Below are positions 17,723-27,658 of a stretch of DNA of 64,000 bases, one piece after another; position 1 is the first letter of the stretch; every line of letters begins with the position of its first letter. Location of the stretch: positions 1-64,000 of the forward strand of contig JADJOP010000004.1 of the NCBI GenBank assembly GCA_016713735.1, written 5' to 3'. Under the pieces are notes generated by a model, which was not told the DNA's origin, did not search any database, and worked only from the letters and a program-made list of their open reading frames with translations. Source of the DNA: Bryobacterales bacterium (GTDB taxonomy: Bacteria; Acidobacteriota; Terriglobia; Bryobacterales; Bryobacteraceae). The position numbers were made by a program, and so were the translations under genes.

Positions 17723-17787
17723 GGCGGGGGCGGGCGGGCGGGGCGCCCCGGTGGGCCAGGGGGAGCCGCTTGGTACACTAACGGGGA

Positions 17788-18258
17788 ATGACCCTCTCCG
17801 ATGTGTTCCTCGGGCTGGGGCAGGAGCGCCTGGAGGCGTGCCTTCGCCAGATCTCGTTGGGAAAACTGAAAACCTACCAATTGTTTGAGCGCTTCAAAGT
17901 GCGCGCGCGGTTGACGAAGCTGAACCAGGATTCGCTGCGAAAGGCGGCGCCGAGGTTTCTCGAACGCCTGCGGGAGCAGGACGAGGAATTCGCGGTGGAG
18001 CTGGCGCAGGCGATGCTGGTGTCGCATTTGGACATGATCATCGCGGTGCTGAATTTCCTGGGTGTGCCGCACAACGAGGGGTTCTTTGAAAAGGACGCCG
18101 AGCTGGCCAAGCACCTCGCGGAGGGCTGGCAGCAGCGGGCGCATGGAGAGTTCCAGGCGCAGTATCCAGAGGCGGTGCTGACGTTTTATTTGAACCACCT
18201 GGCGCATGAGGTGGACGCGGAGTCGGCGCTGTTTGTGCCGGCGGGCGCGGCGGCGTAG
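17788..18258 (+). CDS. Conserved-looking hypothetical helical protein
   Basis: Intact frame of 156 residues, MTLSDVFLGLGQERLEACLR onwards, rich in helix-forming residues and without signal peptide or membrane segment. Segments such as LSLGKLKTYQLFERFKV-like and LAQAMLVSHLDMIIAVLNFL suggest a compact helical bundle. I do not recognise the family. It lies between glmU and pheS with 65 and 13 base gaps and the same orientation, so it is probably co-expressed with pheST. A TACACT box and a GC palindrome (CGGGGCGCCCCG) occur just upstream of the ATG. Confidence 0.75.
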   Translation: MTLSDVFLGLGQERLEACLRQISLGKLKTYQLFERFKVRARLTKLNQDSLRKAAPRFLERLREQDEEFAVELAQAMLVSHLDMIIAVLNFLGVPHNEGFFEKDAELAKHLAEGWQQRAHGEFQAQYPEAVLTFYLNHLAHEVDAESALFVPAGAAA

Positions 18259-18271
18259 GGCGGTTGCGTCG

Positions 18272-19299
18272 ATGAGTCTGGCAGTCACGCTACAAGAGTT
18301 GAAAGAGAGCGCGCTCGCGCGGATTGCGCTGGCCACCACGCTCGACGAATTGGAAGCGATTCGTGTGGAAGCGGTGGGGCGCAAGGGTGTGCTGGCCAAT
18401 GCCGGCAAGGAAATGGCCAAGGTGGCCAAGGAAGAGCGGGCGGCGATGGGGCAGTTGCTCAACGCCGTGAAGACGGCGATTGAGTCGGCGCTGGAGGAAC
18501 GGACGGGGGCGTTTGCGGCGGCGGCGCTGGAGCAGCGGCTGGACGCCGAGTGGATGGACCTGACAGCGCCAGCGCCGGGGGTGAAGCCGGGGGCGCTGCA
18601 TCCGGTGACGCAGGTGCAGCGGTATCTGGAAGAGGTGTTCACCTCGATGGGGTTCGCGGTGTTGAGCGGTCCTGAGGTGGAGACGGAGTGGCACAATTTC
18701 GATGCGCTGAACATTCCGCCGACGCATCCGGCGCGCGACATGCAGGACACGTTCTGGCTGGAGCAGGGGAACCTGCTGCGGACGCACACGTCGCCGGTGC
18801 AGGTGCGGGGGATGAAGCGGCTGGGGGCTCCGCTGCGGATGATCGCGCCGGGGCGGGTGTTCCGGAATGAAGAAGTGGACCCGTCGCACGAGCACACGTT
18901 TTATCAACTGGAAGGCATGATGGTGGATCGCGAGGTATCGATCGCGCACATGCTGTACTTCATGCAGACGCTGCTCAGGGAGATTTTCCAGCGTGAGGTG
19001 ACGGTGCGGCTGCGGCCGGGGTATTTCCGTTTGTCGAGCCGGGGTTTGAGTTGGACATTCAATGCTCGTTGTGCGGCGGCGCGGGATGCGCGGTGTGCAA
19101 GCAGACGGGCTGGGTGGAGCTGTTGCCGTGCGGGCTGGTGCATCCGAACGTGTTGCGGGCGGGTGGCATCGATCCGGCGGAGTGGAACGGCTTCGCCTTT
19201 GGGCTGGGGCTGACGCGCCTGGCGATGATGCGGTATGGCATTGACGATATCCGGCTGTTGCAGTCGGGCGATTTGCGATTTCTAAACCAATTCCGATGA
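18272..19299 (+). CDS. pheS: Phenylalanyl-tRNA synthetase alpha subunit (one lost base)
   Basis: Catalytic subunit of about 342 residues. The N-terminal coiled-coil is followed by HPVTQVQRYLEEVFTSMGF, class II motif 2 MIAPGRVFRNEEVDPSHEHT, FYQLEGMMVDR, and motif 3 FGLGLTRLAMMRYGIDDIRL. Unusually, a CxxC-type pair (CSLCGGAGCAVCKQTGWVEL) lies before motif 3; this zinc-knuckle-like insert is also found in other bacterial PheS. One C is missing near 19029 (TTTCCGTTT), splitting the frame; restored it reads RPGYFPFVEPGFELDIQ. The stop TGA overlaps the pheT ATG (ATGA at 19296). Confidence 0.95.
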
Positions 19300-21670
19300 A
19301 GTTTTCCGCCAACTGGATTACCGAACTTGTGCCGGGGCTTGCGGTGTCGCCGCAGGATCTGGGCACGTTGATTACGACGAAGACGGCCGAGTGTGAAGGG
19401 ACGGAGGCGTATGCGCCGTTTCTCGATCATGTGCGGCTGGTGCGCGTGGTGGATGTGAAGGCGATTGAGGGTCGAAGAACGTCTATGCGACGATCGACGC
19501 CAGGCCGCTGGGGATGAAGAATGTGGTGTGCGGCGCGCCGAATTGCCGAGCCGGGATTCTGGCGGCGTGGGTGATGCCGGGGGCGGAACTGGCCGGTGGC
19601 AAGAAGATCGGCAAGGCCAAGGTGTCAGGCCACGAGAGCGAAGGGATGCTGGCGGCGGGCGATGAAATCGGTGTGAACCGCGAGCATGACGGGATTCTGG
19701 AGTTCAGCGAAGGCACACCGGGCGAACGGCTGGCGGGGATTGTACCGGACCACGTGATTGAGATCGACAACAAGAGCCTCACGCACAGCCGGACCTGTGG
19801 GGGCCATCACCGGATGGCGCGCGAGGTGGCGGCGATTACGGGGATGGCTCTGCGCGATCCGGTGCCGCAGGTGAGCTGGGATGGCGCGCCGGCGCTGAAG
19901 GTGGAGATCGAGGATTACGAGTTGTGCCCGCGGTATTCGGCGCTGGTGTTTGGAACGTGACGATCGGGCCGTCGCCGTTGTGGTTGCAGTACAGGCTGGA
20001 GGCGATTGGGCTGAATCCGATTTCGAACATCGTGGATGTGACGAATTTCGTGATGGCGGAGCTGGCGCAGCCGACGCATGCGTTTGACGCGGACTTGCTG
20101 AAGGGCGAGACGATCTATGTGCGGCGGGCGCGGGCGGGCGAGCGGGTGCGGGCGTTGAATGAGGAAGAGTACACGCTGGACGAGCAGGCGCTGGTGATTG
20201 CCGATGCGGGGGGGCGGAGGCGATTGCAGGTGTGATTGGCGGGCGGCCGACGGGGATTCACGACGGGACGAAGCGGGTGGTGTTGGAGTCGGCCAATTTT
20301 CAGGCTGCTTCGATTCGCAAGACATCGTCGCGGTTGAAGCTGCGCACGGATGCGAGCATGCGGTTTGAGAAGGCGGAGGATCCGCGGAACACGGTGCGGG
20401 CGCTGGCGCGGTGTTGGGAGCTGTTCCAGGTGGTGTCGCCGGGGATCCGGATGGTGGGCGGATTGATTGATAACTGCGCGCCGTTGAAGGCGGCGCCGGT
20501 GATCCGGCTGGAGCTGGACTGGTTGAACCGGAAGATCGGGCGGGTGGTGGAGCCGGGCGAGGTGGTGCGGATTTTGCGGTCGCTCGAGTTTGGCGTGGAG
20601 GAAGCGGGGGCGGTGTGTTGACGGTGACGGTGCCGTCGTGGCGGGCGACGAAGGACGTTTCGATTGCCGAGGACCTGGTGGAAGAGATTGGACGGATGAT
20701 CGGGTATAGCTCGATTCCGCCACAGCCGCCGCTGGTGCCGGCGGCGCCGCCTCCGGCATCACCGGAGCGGGAGTTCCAGTATGCGCTGCGGTTGCAGGTG
20801 GCGGCGCAGGGGTTCACCGAGGTTTATAACTACTCGTTTTTGAGCGAGGAGCGGGCGGCGCGGTTTGGGTTTGCCGAGGCCGAGCATGTGCATGTGTTGA
20901 ATCCGATTGCGAGCGATCAGGGATTGATGCGGGTGTCGCTCGTTCCGCGGATTGTGCAGAACATTGAGGACAATGCGCGGCACATGGGGGAGTTCCGGTT
21001 GTTTGAGATTGGGAACGAGGTGCACAAGGTGGCAGCGGGGAGTGGCGCGGCGGGCGGCGCGGGAGTGGGCGATGCCTTGCCGCGGCAGATTCCGCATTTG
21101 GCGGCGGCCGTGTTTTCGAAGGACGGCGACGGGCAGGCGGGGTTGTTTGAGCTGAAGCGGCTGGCTGAGATTGTGGCGCCGGGCGTGGAGGTGGAGCGGG
21201 CGGACGAGGCGCGCGGGTTTGAGCATCCGAAGCGGGTGTGGCGGCTGCGGTGGCAGGGCGAGGTAGTGGGGCGGTTGTTTGAGCTACACCCGTCGCAGTG
21301 CGAGGCGGGTCGCGGGGCGATTCTGGATGTGGATGTGGAGGGCGCTGTACCGGCTGAAGCTGGCAGGAGCGCGGCACAAGGCGCTGCGGCGGTTCCCGGT
21401 GAGCGAGTTTGATTTGTCGGTGTTGACGCCGCTGCGGGAAGAGGTGGGCGTGGTGCGGGCGCTGATTGCGCGGCATGGGGGCGAGCAGGTGTTGGGGGTG
21501 GAGTTTGTGCGGCAGTACACGGGCGCTCCGCTGGCAGAGGATGAGAAGAGCGTGAGCTTCCGGGTGACGGTGGGGGCGGCGGACCATACGCTGGCGGCCG
21601 AGGAGATTACGGGGCTGCGCGAGGGATGATCGAAGCGGGTGAAGGCGGCGGATATCAACTGAGGATGTGA
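19296..21670 (+). CDS. pheT: Phenylalanyl-tRNA synthetase beta subunit (many indels)
   Basis: Large subunit of about 790 residues. Recognisable in order: MKFSANWITELVPGLAV, the EMAP/tRNA-binding domain (KNVVCGAPNCRAGILAAWVM), B3/B4 editing region, ISNIVDVTNFVMAELAQPTH, B5 (VTVPSWRATKDVSIAEDLVE), catalytic-like core, and the C-terminal anticodon domain (FPVSEFDLSVLTPLREEVGV). At least seven indels split it, near 19471, 19953, 20211, 20613, 21345, 21619 and 21640, almost all a lost G; one (21345) is an extra G. The end is taken as TGA 21668-21670 because correcting the tail gives GLREGMIEAVKAAGYQLRM. An essential gene, so the breaks must be sequence errors. Confidence 0.93.
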
Positions 21671-21672
21671 CG

Positions 21673-22602
21673 ATGCGGCAAATCGTAGCGTTGTGCGTGG
21701 CACTGACTGTGGCGGGGGCGCTGGCGGCTCCGGCATGGGGGTGGCATCCGGTGGGCCACCGGATCATCGCGGCGATGGCGTGTGACCAGTTGCCGAAGAA
21801 GACGCGGGCGCGGGTGGATGAGGTGATCCGGAAGCATCCGGACTATGGGAAGTTCACCGAGGGCGTGCGGGGGATGCGAAGCACATGGCGCGGTGGGCGT
21901 TCATTCACGCGGCGGCGTGGGCGGATGACATTAAAGGCGATGAGCGGTTCTGGGACGACACGCGGCGCGACGGGAAGGCGACGAAGGCGCTGCAGCCGTT
22001 TCCGGAGATGAAACGGCACACGAACTGGCATTACGTGAACCTGTATTTCACGCCGGATGGTTCGCCGCTGCCGAGGACGCCGGAGCCGAGCGCGAAGACG
22101 CAGTTGCCGAAGATGATTGCGGGGCTGGACGGGGAGTTGGGCTGGTATCACCTGGTGTGGCTGTTGCAGTGGAGAGGACATTCACCAGCCGATGCATTGC
22201 GTGTCGCGGTTGACCAAGCACATTGTGGACCGGGCGGGAAGCCGACGTCGGATTTGGGGAACCTGACGGTGGTGGATGGGTATACGAATTTGCATGCGGT
22301 GTGGGATGACCTGCTGGGTGACGCGGGATGAGGCCTACATTGACTGGATGGCGGCGATCCAGAAGGCGTGACCGAAGCCGGCGCAGTTGAGCCTGGAGCC
22401 GGATGTGTGGATCGAGGAGGGAGGTTTTGCCGTGGCGCGGGACAAGAAGCGTATGCGGGGATGGCGGCAGAGATGGGGACTCGGGAGAAGGCCGTTCCGG
22501 CGGACGGTGGCGTATGAGGAGGAGTCGCTGCGGGTAGCGCAGGCGCAGGCGGCGAAGGCGGCTTACCGGCTGGTGGGGGTGTTGACGGAGAGGATGCGGT
22601 AG
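21673..22602 (+). CDS. Secreted S1/P1-type nuclease (several indels)
   Basis: Zinc-dependent single-strand nuclease/3-prime-nucleotidase family protein of about 310 residues. A signal peptide (MRQIVALCVALTVAGALAAP) is followed by the mature start WGWHPVGHRIIAAMA, whose Trp and His bind zinc; further motifs are FIHAAAWADDIK, WHYVNLYF, the zinc motif DIHQPMHCVSR (visible in another frame near 22178), and NLHAVWDDLL. The C-terminal AYRLVGVLTERMR matches the family end. Indels occur near 21880, 22175, 22235 and 22330 onward, so the exact product must be rebuilt. It starts 3 bases after pheT. Likely role: scavenging phosphate or nucleosides from nucleic acids outside the cell. Confidence 0.82.
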
Positions 22603-22622
22603 GGGGGCGGCGGAGGGCCTGG

Positions 22623-23184
22623 TTACTTCGCGGGGATTTCGTAGACGTAGAGGTGGTGGACGCGCTTGTAGGACTCCACCTTTTCGATGCGGGTTTCTTT
22701 CCAGCCTCGGATGGGGTAGTCGTGGGAGACGACGCGGGCGCCGGGCTTGAGGGACTTCTCGAGGTGGGGGGCGGAGGAGGTCGTTGGAGGAGGTGAGGAA
22801 GTAGAGGGTGACGACGTCGGCCTGGGAGAGGTCGCGGTGAGGGCGTCGGCTTCGACGATTTTGACGCGGTCTTCGAGTTTGGCGGGCGATTCGTTCGCGG
22901 GAGAGTTTGGCTTCCTTGGGGCTGATTTTCGATGCCGACGGCTTTGGCGCCGAATCTGGGCGGCGGTGATGACGATGCGCCGTCGCCGGAGCCGAGGTCG
23001 TAGACGGTTTCACCGACCTTCACATTGGCGGCGCGGAGCATTTCGTCGACGACGTTTTGGGCGAGGGGACGAAGGGGCGAGGCGGTTTTGGCTTGACCCG
23101 GGCGCCGATGCCTGGGATCTGAGCCTGAGCAAGCCAGGGGGCGGCCAGGAGGAACACGGATGGCAAAACCGCGAGTGTACGCAT
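22623..23184 (-). CDS. Exported SAM-dependent methyltransferase-like protein (several indels)
   Basis: Rossmann-fold class I methyltransferase of about 187 residues. Motif I is VYDLGSGDG, preceded by QNVVDEMLRAANVKVGET; later AKAVGIE, SQADVVTLYFLTSSNDLLRP and the end VHHLYVYEIPAK. What is odd is the N-terminus, MRTLAVLPSVFLLAAPWLAQ, a clear Sec signal peptide followed by AQ, so the enzyme appears to be exported although its cofactor is cytoplasmic. Frame breaks occur near 23080, 22960, 22890 and 22790. It is followed on the same strand by nothing and convergent with the nuclease gene, 20 bases away. The target is unknown. Confidence 0.75.
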
Positions 23185-23205
23185 AACCTTTGAGTGACCC
23201 TACCT

Positions 23206-24446
23206 CTATTGTACTTTGACTGATGCGACTTGTTTTGCGTTTCGCGTTTTCACGAGGCGGGCGACCATGTCGGTGACGGCAAACCAGAGGTCGCGCGGGC
23301 GGCTGATGGTGAACTCGACGCCTTTGAGGGGACTTGACCGCCTGGCTGATGGTGTCGCGCCAGGGGTTGGCGTAGGGGTTCAGGATGTAGTTCATGTAGA
23401 AGACTGGGACTTCGAACTCGCCGAGGCGGCGCAACTGCTCGGAGGATGTTGGCTTCGAGCATGGCCTTGGGTCCGGCGAAGACGACGGCGTCGGCGCGTT
23501 CGGTGTTGGCGAACTCCTTGGCCATGAGGTCGGTAAGGAACTCGGCGCCGCCGTTTTTGTTGGAAAGGCGTTTGAGGTCGACGGTGCCGAGGTTGAGGGA
23601 TTCCAGGGATTTGCCGAGGCCGGGGAAGTCGATGCGGTCGGCCGAGTCCTGGCGGAAGAGGACGCGCTGTTCGTGGAGGTTTAAGGCGACGAGGGAGAAG
23701 CGGCCGACGCGGGGGTCGCGGGCGAGGGTGGAGGAGGCTGACGAGGGCGGCGGTGTCGACGGGGCGGAGGGAGGAGGCGAGGCCTTTGGGGGCGAAGTTG
23801 ATGAGGATTTTGAGGTTGAGGGGTCCTGTTCGGAGGAGCGGGAGGCGGGGGGTTCGTCGCGGAACTGGGCGGCCTCGACGGGTTCGACGGCGCCTTCGCC
23901 CATGGTGAGGGCGATTTGGGCGTCCTTGGTGGGGAGCTTGGCTTCGATGTCCCAGGAGAGGGAGCAGATGCGTTCGGCGCGGTCGCGGACGAGGAGGTCG
24001 ACTTTACTTGCCGACGCCGACGTCGAAGCCGCCTTGAGGAGGGCGTCGCCTTTGGCTTCCTCTTCGATGGCGGGGACGCGGATTTTCTGGGTGAAGTAGG
24101 TAGGCTGGTCGGCGCGGCCGTCGGGAACGACGCGGAAGACGATGGTAAGGAGGTCCTCGTTGCCGGCGAGTTCCTCAAGAGGGATGGAGATGTCGTAGCC
24201 GGAGTGGAACTTCAGGTCGAAGCCGAGGAAGGGCTTTTCGGGCACGACGAGGCAGGGGAGGTCTTTGCGTTCTTCGCCTGCTTCCATGACGGCGAGGTCG
24301 GTGTTGTGGAGCCGGATGGCTCCCCGATTGCCCGCCGGAGCAACCAGCACCTGAGCGAAGGCTGGCAAGCCGAGTGCGCCTGCCGTCAAGAACCACACAA
24401 TTGCGCGGGCGCCTTGTGACGCTCCGCAAATACCGAAGCCCATCAT
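23206..24446 (-). CDS. Secreted VWFA-related protein (indels)
   Basis: Secreted protein of about 413 residues of the acidobacterial VWFA-related group. After a signal peptide (IVWFLTAGALGLPAFAQ) there is a beta-rich N-terminal domain, then the von Willebrand A-like part (FSLVALNLHEQRVLFRQDSA, ADAVVFAGPKAMLEAN) and a C-terminal IYW-type end reconstructed as FEVPVFYMNYILNPYANPWR then DLWFAVTDMVARLVKTR. Indels lie near 23735, 23800, 23445 and 23330. The metal-ion-dependent adhesion site is not clear. Two ATGs at 24446/24443 are possible starts. Role unknown; such proteins are abundant in Acidobacteria. Confidence 0.75.
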
Positions 24447-24682
24447 CCCAACCGCTCCGATCTCTATCTTGTTTTACGCTTTCGCTTCTCCTCCCACATG
24501 GTTGCTTCCCGGCCCGGTTTCCCCACCGTGCCGCGTGTGCGAAAGCGGATAGTCATTATTATGGTGAAAGATCGTGAGAGCGCAACAAAAAAGCGTTACG
24601 ATCTCGTCCTAGATTCTATGACATCCTCCAGCGCCGTGGGGAGGCACGAAATCAGTCCGCCCGGCGGGCGGTGGTATTAGAC
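24447..24682. other. AT-richer divergent promoter region
   Basis: This 236-base gap between the VWFA gene and the YkgJ-like gene is markedly richer in A and T than its surroundings (for example GTCATTATTATGG and CAACAAAAAAGCG). It probably holds divergent promoters, but I cannot fix -35/-10 pairs with confidence. No convincing ORF. Confidence 0.4.
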
Positions 24683-25317
24683 ATGATCGGCAGCTTTCAA
24701 CGAATCTGTAACGCGATTGGGGAGGAGTTTGCGCGGAACCGTGCGCTGCACGGGGCGAGGATGCAGTGTGGGCCGGGGTGCTCGGATTGCTGCTCGCAAC
24801 TGTTCCAGATTACGGAGCTTGAGGCGGCGGCGCTTTCGGCGGGGGTGCGGACGTTGCCGGAAGAGCGGCAAAATCAACTGCGCGAGCGGGCGCTGGCCTA
24901 CAACGACGCGCGGGCGCGGCTGGTGGCGGCGAAGGGGAGCAGGAGGCTTGGGGCGGGTTGCCGCCGGAGGGGACGCGGCTTCCCTGCCCTGCGTTGGAAG
25001 GACGGGTGTGCACGGTGTATGAGTGGCGTCCGTTCATCTGCAGGAAGTATGGGATGCCGTTGTGGAATCCGGACAAGCCACAAAATGTGTTTGCCTGTGA
25101 ACTGAACTTTCGGGCGGGGGAGGAAATTGAAGACGGGCGGTTGATCCAGATTCAGACGGGGCTGCATGAAGCGCAGAAAGCGGTGCAGCGGGAGTGGGAC
25201 GGGGAGGGGCGTGTGCGGGACGCGAGGCCGTTGACGGTGGCGCGGGCGATTGTGGAGGACTTGCGGGGTTGGCTGGCGGCGGGCGAGGGGGCGGCGGGGG
25301 GTGATGCGGGGGGCTGA
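24683..25317 (+). CDS. YkgJ-family cysteine cluster protein (one lost base)
   Basis: Protein of about 211 residues with a metal-binding cysteine cluster: CGPGCSDCCSQLFQITELEA near the N-terminus and CPALEGRVCTVYEWRPFICR further on, the two halves of the YkgJ/UPF0153 Fe- or Zn-chelating domain. One G is missing near 24938 (AAGGGGAGC); restored it reads AAKGEQEAWGGLPPEGT. The ATG at 24683 is chosen over the upstream GTG. The C-terminus is glycine/alanine rich. Function is not established for the family. Confidence 0.82.
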
Positions 25318-25342
25318 GTGTGCTAGCCTGCACAAGTAAACT

Positions 25343-25837
25343 ATGGCTTCCCGTTCTGTGAATAAAGTGATTTTGCTTGGCCACCTCGGCAAGGACGCCG
25401 AGACGAGGTTCACCCCGTCGGGGGCATCGGTGACGAACTTCACGGTGGCGACGAACCGGCGCTGGAAGGACCAGCAGACGGGGAATGGAAAGAAGAGACG
25501 GACTGGCACAACGTGGTGTTGTGGCGAGCGGAGAATCTTGCCAACTACCTGACGAAGGGGAAACAGGTATATGTGGAAGGCAAGCTGAAGACGCACTCGT
25601 ATGACGACAAAGACGGCAACAAGCAGTATGTCACCGAGGTGATGGCCGATGATGTGTTGCTGCTGGGCGGGCGTGGGGAGGGCGGGGATTTTGAAGGGGC
25701 GGGCAGGCGTCGGGGCGGCCAGTGTCGATGCCGCGGAGCGCGGGGGCGGGCGGCAGAGCGCGCCGCCACAGCAGCAGCAGCGGGGGCCGGAGCAGGAGTT
25801 TGATCCGGGGATTACGGACGACGATATTCCGTTTTAG
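25343..25837 (+). CDS. ssb: Single-stranded DNA-binding protein (indels)
   Basis: OB-fold protein of about 165 residues. It starts ASRSVNKVILLGHLGKDAET then GASVTNFTVATNRRW, and after correction KEETDWHNVVLWRAENLANY, GKQVYVEGKLKTHSYDDKDG and YVTEVMADDVLLLGGR. The tail is Gln/Gly-rich and ends EFDPGITDDDIPF, the acidic tip that binds partner proteins. A G is missing near 25484 (GGGGAATGG) and further changes occur at 25690-25730. It follows the YkgJ gene by 25 bases. Confidence 0.93.
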
Positions 25838-25958
25838 GGGGAGTGGGGGCGGGAGGCGGTGGTCAGCCGCTGCGGAACGCCGGTGCACTCGCAGACTTCG
25901 TTACGAGTCGGTGAGGCGGCGCATTGGCGGCGGCGACTGGAACGTGGGTCAGGCCCAA
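25838..25958. other. Convergent gap between ssb and the HicB-like gene
   Basis: The 120 bases hold a weak stem ACTCG/CGAGT with a 12-base loop (about 25888-25909) but no strong terminator and no gene on either strand. Confidence 0.3.
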
Positions 25959-26309
25959 TCAGGAGTCGCGGTGTGTGAATTCGTGGGTGGCGAAGTCGGC
26001 CCATTCGTGGAGTTCCGCCTGCTCCGATGGGGAGAGTGAGGAGTAGTAAGCGGCGACTTCCTGGTTGAGGGCGTCGATTGTTTTGTGGCCTTCGGCGGGG
26101 ATAGGATGGCCGAATTTGAGGCCCAGGAAGAGCCAGTCTTGGAGGGTGGATTGGAGTTCTTCGCGGCAGGCGGCGCAGGTGGGGGCGAAGGCGAGGACTC
26201 CGGGGTAGTTGGGGATGCGGCCGGAGTAGGAGCCGTCTTCGAGTTGTTCGTAGTGGGCGGTGGCCAGGGCGGCGGTGATGGCGCTGGTGAGGGTTGGGTG
26301 GTCAGACAT
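25959..26309 (-). CDS. HicB-like antitoxin-family protein, without visible HicA
   Basis: Protein of 116 residues. The segment YEQLEDGSYSGRIPNYPGVL followed by AFAPTCAACREELQSTLQDW matches the HicB/UPF0150 RNase H-like fold that in HicAB modules neutralises the HicA toxin. No short double-stranded-RNA-binding HicA frame is found on either side, and there is no C-terminal DNA-binding helix-turn-helix or ribbon; the C-terminus is acidic and helical (SSLSPSEQAELHEWADFATH). It may be an orphan regulator. ATG at 26309 follows AAAGG. Confidence 0.7.
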   Translation of the reverse strand: MSDHPTLTSAITAALATAHYEQLEDGSYSGRIPNYPGVLAFAPTCAACREELQSTLQDWLFLGLKFGHPIPAEGHKTIDALNQEVAAYYSSLSPSEQAELHEWADFATHEFTHRDS

Positions 26310-26408
26310 GGGGTGGGACCTTTCGCTATCGTAGCGTGGGCCTGGTGGTTTGTTGCATGCATCGAACGAACGGTTGGGCCGCCGATGGATGACGGGGGGA
26401 CTGGGGCG

Positions 26409-27658
26409 TTATTTGGGTTTGTTGGTGGCGGTCACTTCGGTGAAGAGGCGGAGGAGGTTGCCGCCTAGGAATTTTTTGATGCGGGGTTCGCTCCAGCCTC
26501 GGCGGAGCATGGCTTCGGTGAGGCGGGGGAGGTCGGCGATGTCGCGCATGCCTCGGGGTGGGGTGGGGCCGCCGTCGAAGTCGCTGCCGAGGGAGACGTG
26601 GTCTTCGCCGGCGAGGGCGATGGCTTCTTCGATGACGGCGATCCAGTCTTCGGGTTCGAACAGGAGCTCGTTGGGCGCCGGAACGCCGACCATGGGAAGT
26701 GTTTTGGCGACGAGGCGGTCGATCTCCGTGATGCCGAGTTCGGATTCGCGTTTGCCGATGGCGCTGGTGTCCCAGAAGGGCTTGCCGGCGTGGCGGGAGC
26801 GCCATTCGAACATGGGGCGGTTGTGGAACCCGCTGCCGATGTGGAAGCTGGATGACACCGCCCTTTGGCGGCGAGTTTGCGGATGAGGTCGTCGGGCATG
26901 TTGCGGGCGATGTTGTTGCGGTGGCGGAGGCCGTGGTGAGAGGCGAGGATGGGCTGCGTGCTGATGGCGAGCACCTGTTCGATGGTGGCGTCGGAGGCGT
27001 GGGAGACCTGGATGACCATGCCGAGGCGGTTCATTTCATGGACGACGGCGCGGCCGTGAGCGGTGAGTCCGGTGAACTTGGATGCAGCGGCGCAGCAGGA
27101 TTCGGCAAAGGAGTTGGCCCAGTTGTGGGCAGGGAGTTGGGCCATGCGGAGGCCGGAGCGGTAGAGGGCGCGGAGGATGGCGAGGTCGCCGTCGAGGTCG
27201 AAGCCGCCTTCGAGGTCGAGGATGGCGGCGAGTTTGCCGGAGCGGTTGATGCGGGCGATGTCGGGGGCGTTGCGGGCGAGTTCGACACGGGAGGAGTTGG
27301 CGGCGATTTGGGCAAGGGCGAGATCGATGAGGCGGAGGGCCTGGCGGGATTCGTGGCGGCCGGGGTAATACTGTTCGGGAACGAAGAGGGGTGAACATGG
27401 CGGCGTCGAGGCCGCCGGCGAGCATGCGGGGGAGGTCGACCTGGCCGTCGGGGAGGGGTTTGCCGATGTCGGTGCCATCGTAGAGCTGGCGGCTGATGAC
27501 GTGGACGTGGCCGTCGAAGACGAAGGCTTCGCGGTGTAGTTTGGCGGCGCGCGGGGAGATGGGGGACTCGGCGCGCGGGGTGGTTTGCGCGGCGGCGGTG
27601 GGTGGATTTGCGCGGCGGCGAGCGCGGCGAGGGTGAGGGCGAGGAGTGTGCGGCGCAT
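26409..27658 (-). CDS. Secreted M19 membrane dipeptidase-like protein (indels)
   Basis: Zinc dipeptidase family of about 416 residues with signal peptide MRRTLLALTLAALAAAQ. Motifs: FVFDGHVHVISRQLYDG (N-terminal metal ligands), AAILDLEGGFDLDGD (bridging glutamate), VIQVSHASDATIEQVL and PILASHHGLRHRNNIARNMP, and DHVSLGSDFDGGPTPP near the end. The frame shifts near 27600, 27390 and 26865. Its ATG overlaps the stop of the gene upstream (TGATG), so both are translated together. Likely role is hydrolysis of dipeptides, perhaps including D-amino acid peptides, in the periplasm. Confidence 0.83.

Noticed and set aside
17728..17760. GC palindrome CGGGGCGCCCCG after glmU as terminator
   Set aside because: No loop and no T-run; it may be chance in GC-rich DNA.
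15313..21670. Programmed ribosomal frameshifting as cause of the split yvcK, glmU, pheS and pheT
   Set aside because: Breaks are too many, occur at different sequences, and lack slippery-site plus stimulator structures; homopolymer errors explain them better.
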